Part shown: positions 1 through 10,968 of the stretch, one piece after another
Position numbering within the stretch: position 1 is the stretch's first letter
How the letters are laid out: each line of letters starts with the position of its first letter
NCBI GenBank assembly: GCA_003254925.1
Contig: QANZ01013659.1
Location: forward strand, 97,209-161,208
Length of the DNA stretch: 64,000 bases
From: Chamaecrista fasciculata
Lineage: Eukaryota; Streptophyta; Magnoliopsida; Fabales; Fabaceae
Reading direction: 5' to 3'
Program-made: the position numbers and the translations under genes
Notes under the pieces: generated by a model
Databases searched by the model: none
What the model was told of the DNA's origin: nothing
Seen by the model: only the letters and a program-made list of their open reading frames with translations

Positions 1-492
1 CTTTCAGTGTATTGAAGTTTGATGGAAGATATTTATGAACTGTAAAAGCTTGCTATGCATTAACAGAGAGATGAAGATAAAGTTGTCTTGGTGGTCCATT
101 TGGCTATTAATGCCTTATTATATTAAGGATGAGAGATAATGGATCAGTGTTGAATGTGCAAGCCATATGTTATATGATCTGTCTTTTTTGATCAGTTCTA
201 ACATTTTCTGATCTTCGTACACTCTGTTCTTTAAAATTTAATTGGACGACTAGAACATAAAGTGACTATACTAGTCAAGAGCTTATTTATTATTTTTCCT
301 GCTCCATTTATCTTTTATCCACCAATGTAAAAGCAAACTTGTCTGTTGGACTTATCTCCTTTCATTTGTCATTAATTCATTTGTTGAATTAGTTTTTCAA
401 GTGTTGTGTTTTTAAAATTTTAGTTAGTTCTCACATGTCATACTTTCTGCTAGCAATTTATTTTAAAACGAGGGAGATTTCTATCTATGCAG

Positions 493-1297
493 GAAGCAAA
501 GAGGAAACATTTTTTGACTCAAAGCCCTGGTTAGACTCAGATTGTGAAGACGATTTCTACAGTGTCAATGGTGGTAAGGATTTCTTTCAATGCATTTCCC
601 TTTGGTACTTTTTTGCGTGAAGGATCAAATCAATACTTTACTAGTCAAGCTTAACAGTTAAAAGAAAAATATAGACTTGGTCTTCGAGTTGGAAGAGTTG
701 GGTGTATCAATCAAACATTCAAGCCTGTGAACATTATTTGCCTCTTTACAAGTTTTTCTATGCAAATCCTATTCCTACAATCATCTTTGATTGTCTAATG
801 TGTGTGTTTCATCTAATCCAGAGTTTACACCATCTCGTGGCAACACCCCTATTCACCACTCTTTTGGGACCCCCAGAGTGAATAAAACCCCTTTTGAGAA
901 TAGAAGTCCTGCTTCTATGACTGCACCATCTCCAACAGAGAAGAAAAAGAAATTGTTGGAGCTTTTTCGAGATAGTGTCCGAGATGATCATGAGCGTGAT
1001 GACAATAACAACTCCTTAGGCATTCTTAACATGGACAATGCAAAGAAAGAAGGAAAGCCAATTATAAATGTGTCTCTTCCAAAATCTGCACGAAGCACTC
1101 CTTATAATATCTCAGGGACTAACTCTGTGTGTAGCAGTGCTGAAAGAACTTCAAATGCTGATGCTGTATCGTTTAGAGAGAAAACGGTGAAATCTATGCA
1201 GGGCTGCCTTCCAAGTTTGTCTTCATGCCGTAGTTTCAGTGAGAGGAAAAGGAAGATGAGTCCTGCTCCTGCAGTAGCAGTCAATGGAAAGCCTTGA
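493..1297 (+). CDS. At3g27210-like uncharacterised protein, C-terminal part (5' end outside window)
   Basis: Two coding exons are visible, 493-573 and 822-1297, joined in phase 1 (acceptor AG at 491-492, donor GT at 574, acceptor AG at 820-821, stop TGA 1295-1297). The first encodes the motif GSKEETFFDSKPWLDSDCED; the second encodes FTPSRGNTPIHHSFGTP and, near the end, SFSERKRKMSPA. These blocks match, from memory, the plant-specific family typified by Arabidopsis At3g27210, whose members begin with an N-myristoylated MGxCxS sequence. That first exon would lie left of the window. The protein is rich in Ser, Pro and Lys and has no enzymatic domain I recognise. Its function is unknown. Family assignment is fairly sure; the exact exon count upstream cannot be seen. 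Confidence 0.8.
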
Positions 1298-2158
1298 ATC
1301 CACTTTGGAATCTGATGGAAATAAGTGTCTTCTTCTTTCTATATACCATGGAAGTTTAAGTCACCAAATGTCACTCTCATAGTATATATTATATACATAT
1401 ATATATCAAAGACTACTCTGTAAAGAAAACCGAAGCAAATATGAATTTGGCAGCATGTTAAACATAAGCGAAAGATGCATTCGCTAATGAGATTTTGCTG
1501 TCATAAATCAAAATCTTTCCATGTGCTCAAGTGATAATCTCTTCTCGATTAGGTAATTTTCTCTTGTTACATTCTCGAGTGGTTTGAACTGGTAGGTACT
1601 GTTAACTGATGAAGGAAGGTACAAACATACACAATAATATCTCTTTTTAAGACAATAGAGACAATATCAGTGATCAATGATTAATAGTCGCAAAAGTGAC
1701 TTGACAAAATTCCTTGAGAGCAAATGTCATTTTAGACACTAATGGCTAATAGTAGTGAATCAGGAAGTGCCAAGGACGAACAAGAAGATACTTGTATCGG
1801 TCTTCTATTCACCATTATACGACTTAATGATCTCACCTTAGGTTTTTTTTATCTGACTGTTACTTTCTAGAATTTTCCGAATAATCAAAAATAAAATAAC
1901 ATTATTATATCTTCATGCTAATATTTGTTTATTCAGTTCAAAGATTTTAGTTCGGAGTGAAACAGTTTTTTATGTTATGACTACAAATAATTACTCAATC
2001 AGTTTTATAGATTAGGTGACGATAAATTCTCTTCCAAGTTAGTAATAGTAAAAGATAAATCACGTCTAAGGATTATGTTTTGAACAAAATTCAAATCCAA
2101 AACCTTTTTTCAGAGAAAGTAAACCCAACTTTTTGCTTTATTTTTTCATAGAAACCCA
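1298..2158. other. 3' UTR and intergenic DNA
   Basis: AT-rich sequence after the stop codon at 1297. I see no further coding exon, RNA gene or structured repeat here. It probably includes the 3' UTR of the preceding gene. Confidence 0.5.
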
Positions 2159-2169
2159 GCCTTTTGTTT

Positions 2170-3915
2170 TGTTTTTTTTTTTGGTCGGTAACAAAGAAGG
2201 GGCAAGCCCAAGGCAAGCCCAAACACCAAAGGGAGACAAGAAGGTAAACCCAATGCAATCAACATAGCCTACGCACCCCAGGGCCCATACCGGGCCAGCA
2301 GATTCTAAGCCTCACAGAGGCCCACTAACCTCCAGGCAACACACGAGGAGGACACACACAAACGACACAATCCGGAAGCTTAGGCGTTTCGCCTGAAAGA
2401 AGAAGATTGCCAAACAAACTTATCCTCGAAGATTGCAGCTCTAATCTTGACTGGTGTAATCCAAGACCACGAACCAGGAAGAAACTCCGTCAACGACATC
2501 TTGGCTGCCCGATCTGCAACTCTGTTTGCCGATCTTCTAATCCAACCAATGGAGAAACTCGGATTTCGCACTAACAGATGCTTGATTTCCACCAAGGAAG
2601 CGGAAACCGACCACGGGAACGAGGGACTATTGCAAGCATCGATCAATTCTTTGCAATCCGATTCCACCTTCACATGAACAACACCAAGAGCTTCTGCTAT
2701 CTGTAGCCCATAGAGCAGCGCATGGGATTCTGCTCCAGAGACGAATAGCATGCAATTCGCTTTGATAACCCGGTAAGTAAATTCCCCTCATGGTTTCTAA
2801 CTACTACTGCAATGGCCCCTCTTGAGTTTTTTAAATCCGTAGCTGCATCCACATTGATCTTTATTTGGTCACGGGGAGGGGGGGGTCCAATTCAAACGTG
2901 AGGGGTCAGGAAAACCATTAGGCTCCTGCCGTTCCTTGCCAAGATTGATAGCATTCAAAAAAGCCATAGCATCCTCTTTAGCTTTTTCGATGGCGCAAAT
3001 AGGATCCACCTTCCTCTGTTCAAATATAAATTTATTCCTGCCAACCCAGATCTGCCATAGTTGATAAAGAAACAGAGTGAAGAGATAGTCACCGTTCGAG
3101 TGGGATTGCTTAATGATGCCCACCTTAGCCATGAACCAATCATTAAAATTTGAGTGATCTGAAAGAGAGTCACTCCACTGAAAAGAACTCCCATACCACA
3201 CTGCTTTTGCCCACTCACATCTAGTAAATAGATGTAACGAATCCTCATCCGCCATCTGACATATGAGGCACCTAGTATCAGACCCAGCCCTTCTCCTGAC
3301 TAAATTTGCCATCGTAGGGATAGCATTTGATACCAGACGCCAAATAAAATGATGAATTTTTGGTTGCACTCTTGCCTGCCAGATTAATCTCCATACTGAG
3401 TTGTTCCCATTCGATTCAGAGGAAGAGGGAATAGTAGACCCTTTAGCATCAGTCCACGCCAGATGGTATCCAGATTTAACTGTGTACAACCCATTCCGAG
3501 TGTATGGCCAGATGGGGGTATCCCTAGGAAGATAGGGATTAATTTGTGTAGCAAAGACCTTCCCAGCCATCTCTCTAGGTAGGATACTCAAAACTCTCCT
3601 CTCATTCCAAGATCTGCCATCATCCTTCAAGAGAGTCTTAACAACCAGAGGACTCTGATTCACTTCATTGCTCCAAGCCCTGCTACCGTCCTGAATCCAC
3701 CTATCATTGAAAACCTTTACATTCTCTCCATCTTTGATTAACCAGGCCTTATATTTATTGATGAAGTCTCGACCCTGTATGAGACTTTGCCATGCCCACG
3801 AGGCAAGCCTTCTTCTCTTTGCCTCCCAAATGGAACAATTAGGAAAGTAAATACTCTTTACTAGCCTACTCCAGAGGGCATCCTGATTTTGTTCCAGTCT
3901 CCACACCTTCTCTTT
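2170..3915 (-). mobile_element. 5'-truncated LINE (L1-type) insertion with target-site duplication
   Basis: The block is flanked by the 11-bp direct repeat GCCTTTTGTTT at 2159-2169 and 3916-3926. On the plus strand it begins with a T-rich run (to about 2182), which is the poly(A) tail of an element lying on the minus strand. The rest encodes the C-terminal part of a plant L1-type ORF2: a reverse-transcriptase zinc-binding domain and an RNase H domain. The endonuclease and reverse-transcriptase core are absent, so the copy was truncated at its 5' end during insertion. A tail, a TSD and 5' truncation together are the signature of target-primed reverse transcription. Confidence 0.9.
2380..3906 (-). 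pseudogene. LINE ORF2 remnant: zf-RVT and RNase H domains, frameshifted
   Basis: The minus-strand frame 3906-2869 encodes a zf-RVT (PF13966-like) region, with the pattern SVWRLIWQARVQPKIHHFIW and a CLIC...H..C zinc-binding set. The frame 2751-2380 encodes an RVT_3 type RNase H, with the patterns AESHALLYGL and VKVESDCKELIDACNS. The linking KINVDAATD segment, which carries the first RNase H Asp, lies in a third frame. One shift falls in the G run at about 2878-2885 and another falls near 2735-2760. The frames cannot be read through, so this copy makes no working protein. Confidence 0.85.
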
Positions 3916-3926
3916 GCCTTTTGTTT

Positions 3927-4370
3927 CACTTTCACAATCATATATTCATTTTATTTTTGTTTGTGCTTAGTTGAAAACTTTAAATGTTTGTACCAGAAAA
4001 AAACTTTAATATGGGTCCATACAAAATGTGGGTTTTTTGGGCCTGGTTAAAATTGCGGATATGGGCCTTTTAGGTCTTGGACTCTTGGGTATTCCGCCCA
4101 CCCTGCAAATTCTATCGGGAGCCTGTATGCCTCCCTCATCTTGACCATTTCCCAAGCCACTTCCCGAAAAAAAAAGGAGCATTTTTCTTGGGCCAAAATC
4201 TCAAATTGGTCCCTTATGTCTGTGGTAGATTTTAAATTGCTCCCTAATGTTTCATTTGTTGATTGTTTCAGATTGGTCTTACATATTTTCACAATTTTTT
4301 AAATTAGTCCCAAACAAATTTTCGATACTCGGTTTGACCTTATTTACTAACGATATCAACTGAGAAAAAA
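3927..4370. other. Intergenic DNA, possible degraded repeat arm
   Basis: No gene was recognised. The stretch at about 4190-4330 has 'caaattggtccctta' and 'agtcccaaaca' phrases like those in the arms of the inverted-repeat elements elsewhere in the window, so it may be a diverged left arm of the repeat that follows. Confidence 0.35.
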
Positions 4371-4580
4371 AAAATTCTTCAAAAGTTAACAATTAGCACA
4401 TAGTTTTGAACTCGACGCATTTGGACTTGAAATGAGAGAGCTATGACTAGCTTCGCTTGTTTGACTATGAAACGAGTTACCCACTTTCGAGACTCGATTT
4501 GATTTCGTTTGTTGGAGGTTCTATAAGTACTTGTAAAAATAAACTTGTAACTTTGAATTCGCCACATTCAAACTTGAAAC

Positions 4581-5084
4581 TGTTGGATTATTTCTATCAA
4601 ATAATCCTAATTGTGGATTAGCACTAATCACAAGAGTTAATTTTAAATATATTATAAATGTATATTAAGTTACCAGTTTATGATTTAAAGGACTGTCTAA
4701 TTATTGGATCCGACCATGTTTCAATTATGGGTGTGAGTCATTCTGTGATATGTCAGTCTGACTCTTAGCTCATTCAAGGAAAGGGCTCAACCTGCGAGAT
4801 TGCCTTGAACTATCAGTGTCCTATCCTATTGGTTATCATGTTCCCCTATCACCCATATCACTTTTTATCAATATTTTAATAGACTCTTTTTCTTATAAAT
4901 AAGCTGATATGTGGTGGAGAGGGAGTGTACCAAACTACAAGCAATCTTAGCAGGTTGTGAGCTTTCTCTCTCTAGCTGGTGCATGCATTATTATTTCAGG
5001 GACTAAACAGTGCAGTTTTTCAGCATGGGTTTTAGCTCAATCTCATATATGATTTAGATTTCTCTCACTGATCTAAATCCAACA
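4581..5084 (+). repeat. Copia 5' LTR remnant
   Basis: The 504-bp unit begins TGTTGGAT and ends ATCCAACA, the standard TG...CA form with a short inverted end. A methionine-tRNA primer-binding site follows directly. No gag, pol or second LTR follows; older repeat sequence resumes after roughly 100 bp. The remainder of the retrotransposon has therefore been deleted. Confidence 0.85.
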
Positions 5085-5086
5085 AA

Positions 5087-5098
5087 TGGTATCAGAGC
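5087..5098 (+). other. Retrotransposon primer-binding site (initiator Met-tRNA)
   Basis: TGGTATCAGAGC lies two bases after the LTR end. It is complementary to the 3' end of plant initiator methionine tRNA and is the usual copia primer site. Confidence 0.85.
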
Positions 5099-5475
5099 TT
5101 GTGTTCTATGTTTATCTTGCTAAAAAATTATTGTTTGAGTGCTGAAAATCGTGCATGATGAACCCTAAGTTTTGCATGTTTTGATACTTGAAATCTGATT
5201 AACTTTGCTTATTTGATCATGAAACGAGAAGTCTACTTTTAGGACTAATTTGACCTCATTTGTTGACGACTCCAATTGGATAGAGAAAGTACTCTTCGAG
5301 AACAATACGTAGCTCTAAACTCGTCACGTTTGAACTTGAAACAAGCCATATTCAATAGTTGGGACCAAAATGAAATATTTTGCAAATATTTTAGACCAAT
5401 TTGAACATTTTGAAATATAATGGACCAAAATAACCATTATGACATACATTTAGGACCAAAATGACCCTTTGACCC

Positions 5476-6211
5476 AGTAATTTTTAACCATAAGTACAAA
5501 TCTTAAATTCCAATATAATTAATCACTTCGGTTTTACTATATAGCTATGAGATAAATTTTTTCATTTTTTTTTATAATGTAGATATATCAAATCAACCTC
5601 ATTATAGTAAAAAAATAATTAATAATAGAAGCTGTGATTTCCCAATATCTATGTATTAAAATACCTACAACTTTATGTGAAGGTAATTAATCCCCTTCCA
5701 TCCTTCTTTATTCTCTTTGCTTATGTACCCATACTAGTACGTAGTACGTAGTAAGTACCTTAATCTGTACACACCATATCCTCCATAACTCCCGCCGGAC
5801 TTTACAGTACTCACCTTGATTTCAAATTATGTCTCTCTTCTTCTTCCTTACCCATGATCTCAATGTCACAAAACCCCTTCTTCTACTACATACCCAGAAA
5901 TTAACTCTCAATATGCATCGACAAAAGGAAAAAAAAGGAAACCAAATTAATTTAATACATCTTTCCTCATTTTGTTCTTTTCAAAGGGAAATGTAACGGG
6001 CAGAGAAAAGAAGTAAAGAACAGAGGAAGAGAGAGAAATATAATAAAACGTTACCCTTTTAATAACCATAATCAATACTATCCATGTTCTCTGTTTCATT
6101 TCATCCATCCTTAGCTTCTTTTTCTTCTATATGTGTATATATATATATATGTATACATTATACACTAACCCCTCAGTCTCACTCACCCCCAGAAATAACT
6201 AACCATTAATT
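5476..6211 (+). promoter_or_regulatory. Upstream region of the lipase gene
   Basis: No coding exon seen. The last 100 bases contain a TA dinucleotide run (about 6132-6152) that could serve as TATA region, followed by a C-rich leader just before the ATG at 6212. No specific transcription-factor site is supported. Confidence 0.4.
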
Positions 6212-9200
6212 ATGGGTCCTCTGCTAGTAATTTCAATTTGTGTTTTGGTGATAGTATTAGTATTAGCAGGCGAGTCTCATTCAGCATTCGCTTTAAGGAG
6301 GTTTCGCCGCCGTAGCCCACGATCTTCTGTAATTTCAGGAGATGATGGAATATGTGCGTCTAGGGTCCTCGTCTATGGCTACAAATGTCAAGAACTTCAT
6401 GTGAGAAATTAATTCATTAATTAATTAATATATCCCATTTCATTTCAAGGCCTACATGTGTGTGATGAACTGATGATTACTACTTGTTAGTTAATTTCTA
6501 CGTAATTTACAGGTCACAACCGAAGATGGCTACATTCTTAGCCTGCAGAGGATTCCAGAAGGCAGAGCAGAGTTAAACCAAACAGGGACTAAAAAGCAGC
6601 CAGTCATTTTACAACACGGAGTATTTACGGTAATTAAGTAAATATATAATTGAGTCACTCATATATATATATAAGTTTAATTTCCAGTTTCACTGAACTA
6701 TATATATATACACACATTAGTAAGTTAGTTAATTATTATTACCATGATGGAACCAGAAATATCATCTATACGAGTATCAAGGTGCTTCACGAAAGTGACA
6801 AGTAATATTACATTACATTATGGCTCTCCTTTAAGTTCATATTTTTTTTTGTCATAAATTCATAATAAAATGCGTGAGTGACGCTCAAATTAATGTGGGG
6901 TTGGACTGCTTAAGACTTAAACGACACACTTTGCAGGGTAAACGACGACATACTTAGTTTGAAAAAGCAGCATTAAATTCATCGTAAAAAAATATATATA
7001 TTTTGATGAATGGGGTGTGTTCCGGGATCTTCGGACCTTGATGTCGTAACTTTCTGTTACCATACAATACAAGGCTTTTTTTTTTTTTTTTTTTTTTTTT
7101 TTTCTAAAAGAATTCAATTCCGCGTGGTTGATGAGAGTAAATTAAAACGACGTGGGATTGAGTTGCAGGATGGGATAACATGGCTTGTGAATCCTCCAGA
7201 AGAAAGCCTACCATTCATTATGGCTGATAATGGCTTCGATGTGTGGATCTCTAATGGCAGAGGAACCAGATATAGCCAAGCACATACCTCTCTCGACCCC
7301 TCTAGCTCGGTGTGTTTTTCCTTTTAATTTGTTGCTTGGAATTTAATTTTAGGGTAAATTACACTTTGGTATCATATTCTTTGCACCATTAACATTTTGG
7401 TATCCTGTTGACATTTTGGTACCATATTTTTTGCACCGTTAACACTTTGGTACCCTTAAAAAGATATAATAGGGTAACAAATTGTGAAAGAATAGGGTAC
7501 CAAAGTGAAATCGATCCATAACGGTGCAAAAAAACAGGGTACTAAAATGTCACTTTTGAAAGAACAGGATACCAAAGTGAAATCAATCCATAAAATAGGG
7601 TACCAAAGTGTAATTTATCCTTAATTTTAATTTTCAAGGTAACATTTTTTTAAAAAAAATGATTATTAATTTGTCATATATATGCATGCAAAAAATGGCA
7701 GGAGTATTGGAATTGGTCTTGGGATGAACTGGCTAGCTATGATTTACCAGCTGTTTTCGATTATGTGTTCAACCAAACAGGGCAGAAGAGTCATTACGTT
7801 GGCCATTCTCAGGTACATTCAGATTCAGTCAGCGGGTGATTTGTAAACTAAAATGATCTATTTGATAATTATGGGCGTGTTTGGCAGGGAACTTTGATAG
7901 CATTATTATCGTTTTCAGAGAGGAGGTCGTTGAACCGAGTGAAATCAGCAGCCTTGTTGAGCCCCATTGCCTATTTGAGCCACATGACCACTAAACTTGG
8001 TAATTTTGCTGCTAGGTTCTTTCTTGGTGAGGTATGTACAATATAATACCTGATCGATCATCACACACTAATTTATAGGGGAGACACAATTAATTAATTA
8101 ATTAATTAATTAGCTGATTCATTAAGTTATTTATGTTTTGCCAAACAGATCACTCGCCTATTGGGTTTGGCGGAATTGGATCCCAAAGGGTAAGAACATA
8201 TATATTAGATCAAAAGTGTAAATTTGGTTCCATATCTCTTGTTCAATTCTTAATTTAGTCTTATATTTTTTTGTTGCAGTTTTGGTCCTATATCTTTGAA
8301 AAATGTCCCAATTTTAGTCTCATATCATTTTTTGTCTCGTATTTTGTAGTCAAGTTGCAAAATTAGTTCGATATCTTTGCAAAACGATCAACCATCTAAA
8401 TTTGACCACTTCTGTAAAGATATGTGACCACTTCTAAATCTAACTCAAAGATATAGGACCAATTCTGCAATTAACCTAAAAATATGGGACCAAATCTACA
8501 ACAAAAAAATATATGAGACCAAATTAGGACTTGACCCAAAGATATGAGAACAAAAGTGCAACAAAAAAATATATATGACCAAATTGAGAACTGAGCAAAA
8601 GATATGGGACCAAATTTACACTTTGTTCCGGGAACAGGGGGTTCGTACTCGGAGGTCCAGAGCAACAACAGATAAATCACAGAAAACAACAGATAAACAG
8701 CAATAAACTATTACCAAAGTAAATGACAACAATTAAACAAGATATTAGAATAATTCTTGGGAAGTTCTCGTCAGGGAAGAAGTAAAGCATTAAGAACAAG
8801 CACCGGCAAGACAAGAGAACTTAGTGCAAAAGTAAATGAGAGTNAAAAAAAAAAAAACTTTGACTTGTTTTGTTTCTTTTGTGTCAAACAACGTAACTTG
8901 TTTACAACAACATGCTTTGAATTGACTCATTCAGGTCCTAATTGCTGCCTCAATTCCTCCACTGTTGATCTGGCCGTGAAGAATGAACCTCAGCCAACAT
9001 CAACAAAGAACTTGATCCACTTCTCTCAAAGTAGTGAAGATAAAAAAATTTCACTTCTATCTAATTAATCAATAATCATCATAAATTTTGATATTTTTTA
9101 TTTTTGGTTGTTGTTGTAGCTGTTAGAGACGGTATTGTGGCGAAATACAACTATGTGAACCCAGAGGACAATATGATGCACTATGGACAAGAATTCCCTC

Positions 9201-9448
9201 CCATTTATAACCTATCCAACATTCCTAAAAACCTACCTCTGTTTCTTAGCTATGGAGAGAAAGATGCACTCTCAGATGTTCTTGATGTTGCTCACTTACT
9301 TGAAGACCTCAAGTCCCATGATGTACATAAGCTAAAAGTTCAAAAAATCAAGAACTATGCTCATGCTGATTTCATCTTTGGAGTCAATGCCAAAAGCATT
9401 GTGTACAATGATGTTATTGCATTCTTCAGGCGTCATCGATCAGCTTGA
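6212..9448 (+). CDS. Plant acidic (triacylglycerol/steryl ester) lipase, one exon missing in assembly
   Basis: An alpha/beta-hydrolase of the LIP1/MPL1 family (Arabidopsis At2g15230, At5g14180), secreted and acting on neutral lipid esters. Exons seen: 6212-6400, 6513-6629, 7169-7309, 7702-7812, 7888-8031, 8149-8189, 8935-9030, 9120-9448. Residues 1 to about 27 form a signal peptide. The AB-hydrolase-associated lipase region follows, with ILQHGVF as the oxyanion segment. The nucleophile Ser185 is in GHSQG across exons 4 and 5, the acid Asp is in GEKDALSD, and the His is in [10 protein letters not shown]. Exon 6 ends in phase 2 but the next visible exon begins in phase 1, and direct joining gives a stop at once. 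Homologues have about 20-30 more residues here. The missing exon probably lies in the gap marked by N at 8844, or it was lost to a repeat insertion. So this is either an intact gene or a pseudogene. Confidence 0.85.
7352..7620. mobile_element. MULE-type MITE in lipase intron 3
   Basis: A 269-bp inverted-repeat element with ends GGGTAAATTACACTTTGGTA and TACCAAAGTGTAATTTATCC. It is flanked by the 9-bp direct repeat TTAATTTTA at 7343-7351 and 7621-7629. A 9-bp duplication is typical of Mutator-like transposition. No coding capacity. A relative lies at 27244-27580. Confidence 0.8.
8212..8624. mobile_element. Inverted-repeat MITE in the lipase gene
   Basis: Terminal arms AAAGTGTAAATTTGGTYCC and GGGACCAAATTTACACTTT bound about 413 bp. 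The interior repeats the phrase 'ggtcc(c/t)atatctttg' in both orientations. The same family occurs at 17355-17636 and 63268-63670. Confidence 0.75.
8625..8934. other. Repeat-like filler with assembly gap inside lipase gene
   Basis: Between the MITE and the acceptor at 8933-8934 there is sequence without splice-compatible coding potential for the expected lipase exon. A single N at 8844 is followed by an A run, which suggests two contigs were joined. The sequence before the N resembles retrotransposon LTR text, but I cannot assign it to a family. Confidence 0.5.
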
Positions 9449-9584
9449 TTACTAATGCAAAACAGAGTTTTAAACTGCATTAATTAGATTATGATCAGTG
9501 AGTGATAAGTATCAGTGTATCACCCTGGAAAATAGTTATATATCTAGTTGTCTCCTTTTCTTATCTCTTCTTTTATTTTATTTT

Positions 9585-10123
9585 GGTTAAAGGGTCATTC
9601 TGGTCCTAAATGTATGTTCTAATATTCATTTTGGTCCATTATGTTTCAAAATGTTCAAATTGATCCTAAATATTGACAAAATGTTTCATTTTGGTCTCAA
9701 ACTATTGAATATGACTTGTTTCAAATTCAAACATGACGAGTTTAAGGCTACGTATTATTTTCGAAGAGTACTTTCGTTATCTAGTTGAGACCGTCAGCAA
9801 ATGAGGCCAAATTGATCCTAAAAGTAAACCACTCATTTCATGGTCAAACAAGAAAGTTGATTATGTTTTTCTCGTTTCAAATTTGAATAGGATGAATTCA
9901 AAGCTACGAGTTCCTCTTAACAAGTCCCTTGAACTTAAAATGAGAGACGAAAGAAATATGACCAAATTCAATAGTTTAAGATTAAAATGAAACATTTTAC
10001 CAATATTTAGGGACCAAAATGAAACATTTTGCCAATATTTAGAACCAATTTGAATATTTTGAAACATAATGGACCAAAATGAACATTAGGGCATACATTT
10101 AGGACCAAAATGACCCTTTGACC
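9585..10123. mobile_element. MULE-type MITE downstream of lipase
   Basis: A 539-bp element with long inverted arms, starting GGTTAAAGGGTCATT and ending AATGACCCTTTGACC. It is flanked by TTTTATTTT at 9576-9584 and 10124-10132. The 9-bp duplication is AT-only, so it is weaker evidence than it looks, but the arms pair over more than 100 bp. A diverged copy lies at 4378-5475. Confidence 0.75.
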
Positions 10124-10968
10124 TTTTATTTTTTGCATTAATATTTTATTTTGGGCTTAACAACATCACTTAGTTAGAACCCATCTATCCAACATCTCTG
10201 TGCCCACTTAATTATACTAATATAGTAATATGAGAAAAATAAGCAAATTAACAGCTGAAATTAATACTTGTCATTGTAGATGAAAAGAAGAATAAATCAC
10301 ATGAGAGATATATCTGAGAATGATAAAAGATTTTCTGGTAGTCAGTTATTGATGTTAAAGTGTTAACCATGCCAGAATATATAGTTTTGATAATATCAGA
10401 CTCACAATCCTTGATAATACTTAAAATATAGCATATCTAATTTTTTCGGTGATCATCAAGATTCAAGTCCACACATTGAGGTTTTGATTTCCAGAAGCAT
10501 CCATCATGTGAATTGTAAAATTAAGGTTCCAGACTAGATTAGATAAGCTTCAAGATATATATAATCATGATACCTTAGTTTGAACGCCAAGCTATGACAA
10601 GCTTTGTATTGTATCCACCAGAATTTGCTTTGCGGGCAATCCACATAAAAAGTTTACCATTAATTGTTTTGCAATGGAATCAATGTAATCAAAGTAAAAG
10701 CACTAAATCGAAGCATTCTTTATATATATATTCATTAACATGCAATATACTATAACGACCCCCAATTTTAAATTGTTTCCATCATATATACTGCAAGGAA
10801 ACAAGCTGTTTCATGCTGACAGTGAGGCTTAGGATGTTTACTGACATGTATAAATAGTTATGAATTTATCAATCTTCTAACACATTACACAACCAAGCGA
10901 AGCAGAGGTAGTAATATAGTATAAGCAAAAGGGGAGAGAGAGAGAGAGAGTGAGAAAAAGGAAAAGAT
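10124..10968 (+). promoter_or_regulatory. Intergenic region and promoter of the phytocyanin gene
   Basis: No gene seen. The last 120 bases hold a TATA box and a GA-repeat leader (about 10931-10952) just before the start codon. Confidence 0.5.
10849..10857 (+). promoter_or_regulatory. TATA box of the phytocyanin gene
   Basis: TATAAATAG, a strong plant TATA motif, 112 bases before the ATG at 10969. This fits a leader of about 80 bases. Confidence 0.65.

Larger units (their letters stand above)
4378..5475. mobile_element. MULE-like inverted-repeat element interrupted by a copia LTR
   Basis: The segments 4378-4580 and 5186-5475 contain phrases (cgtcacgtttgaacttgaaac, gtactcttcgagaac, aggaccaaaatgacccttt) that occur in inverted order in the complete element at 9585-10123. 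This shows a second, diverged copy of the same family. A copia LTR at 4581-5084 with a short piece of internal sequence splits it. The right end is well defined (5475). The left end is not. Confidence 0.55.

Noticed and set aside
7010-7327. Lipase exon starting further upstream at 7010
   Set aside because: The extra part is a poly(T) run; the splice acceptor at 7167-7168 gives the conserved DGITWLVN start.
8757-9068. 103-residue open frame before the lipase exon
   Set aside because: It crosses the N at 8844; only the part from 8935 to 9030 is supported as a lipase exon.
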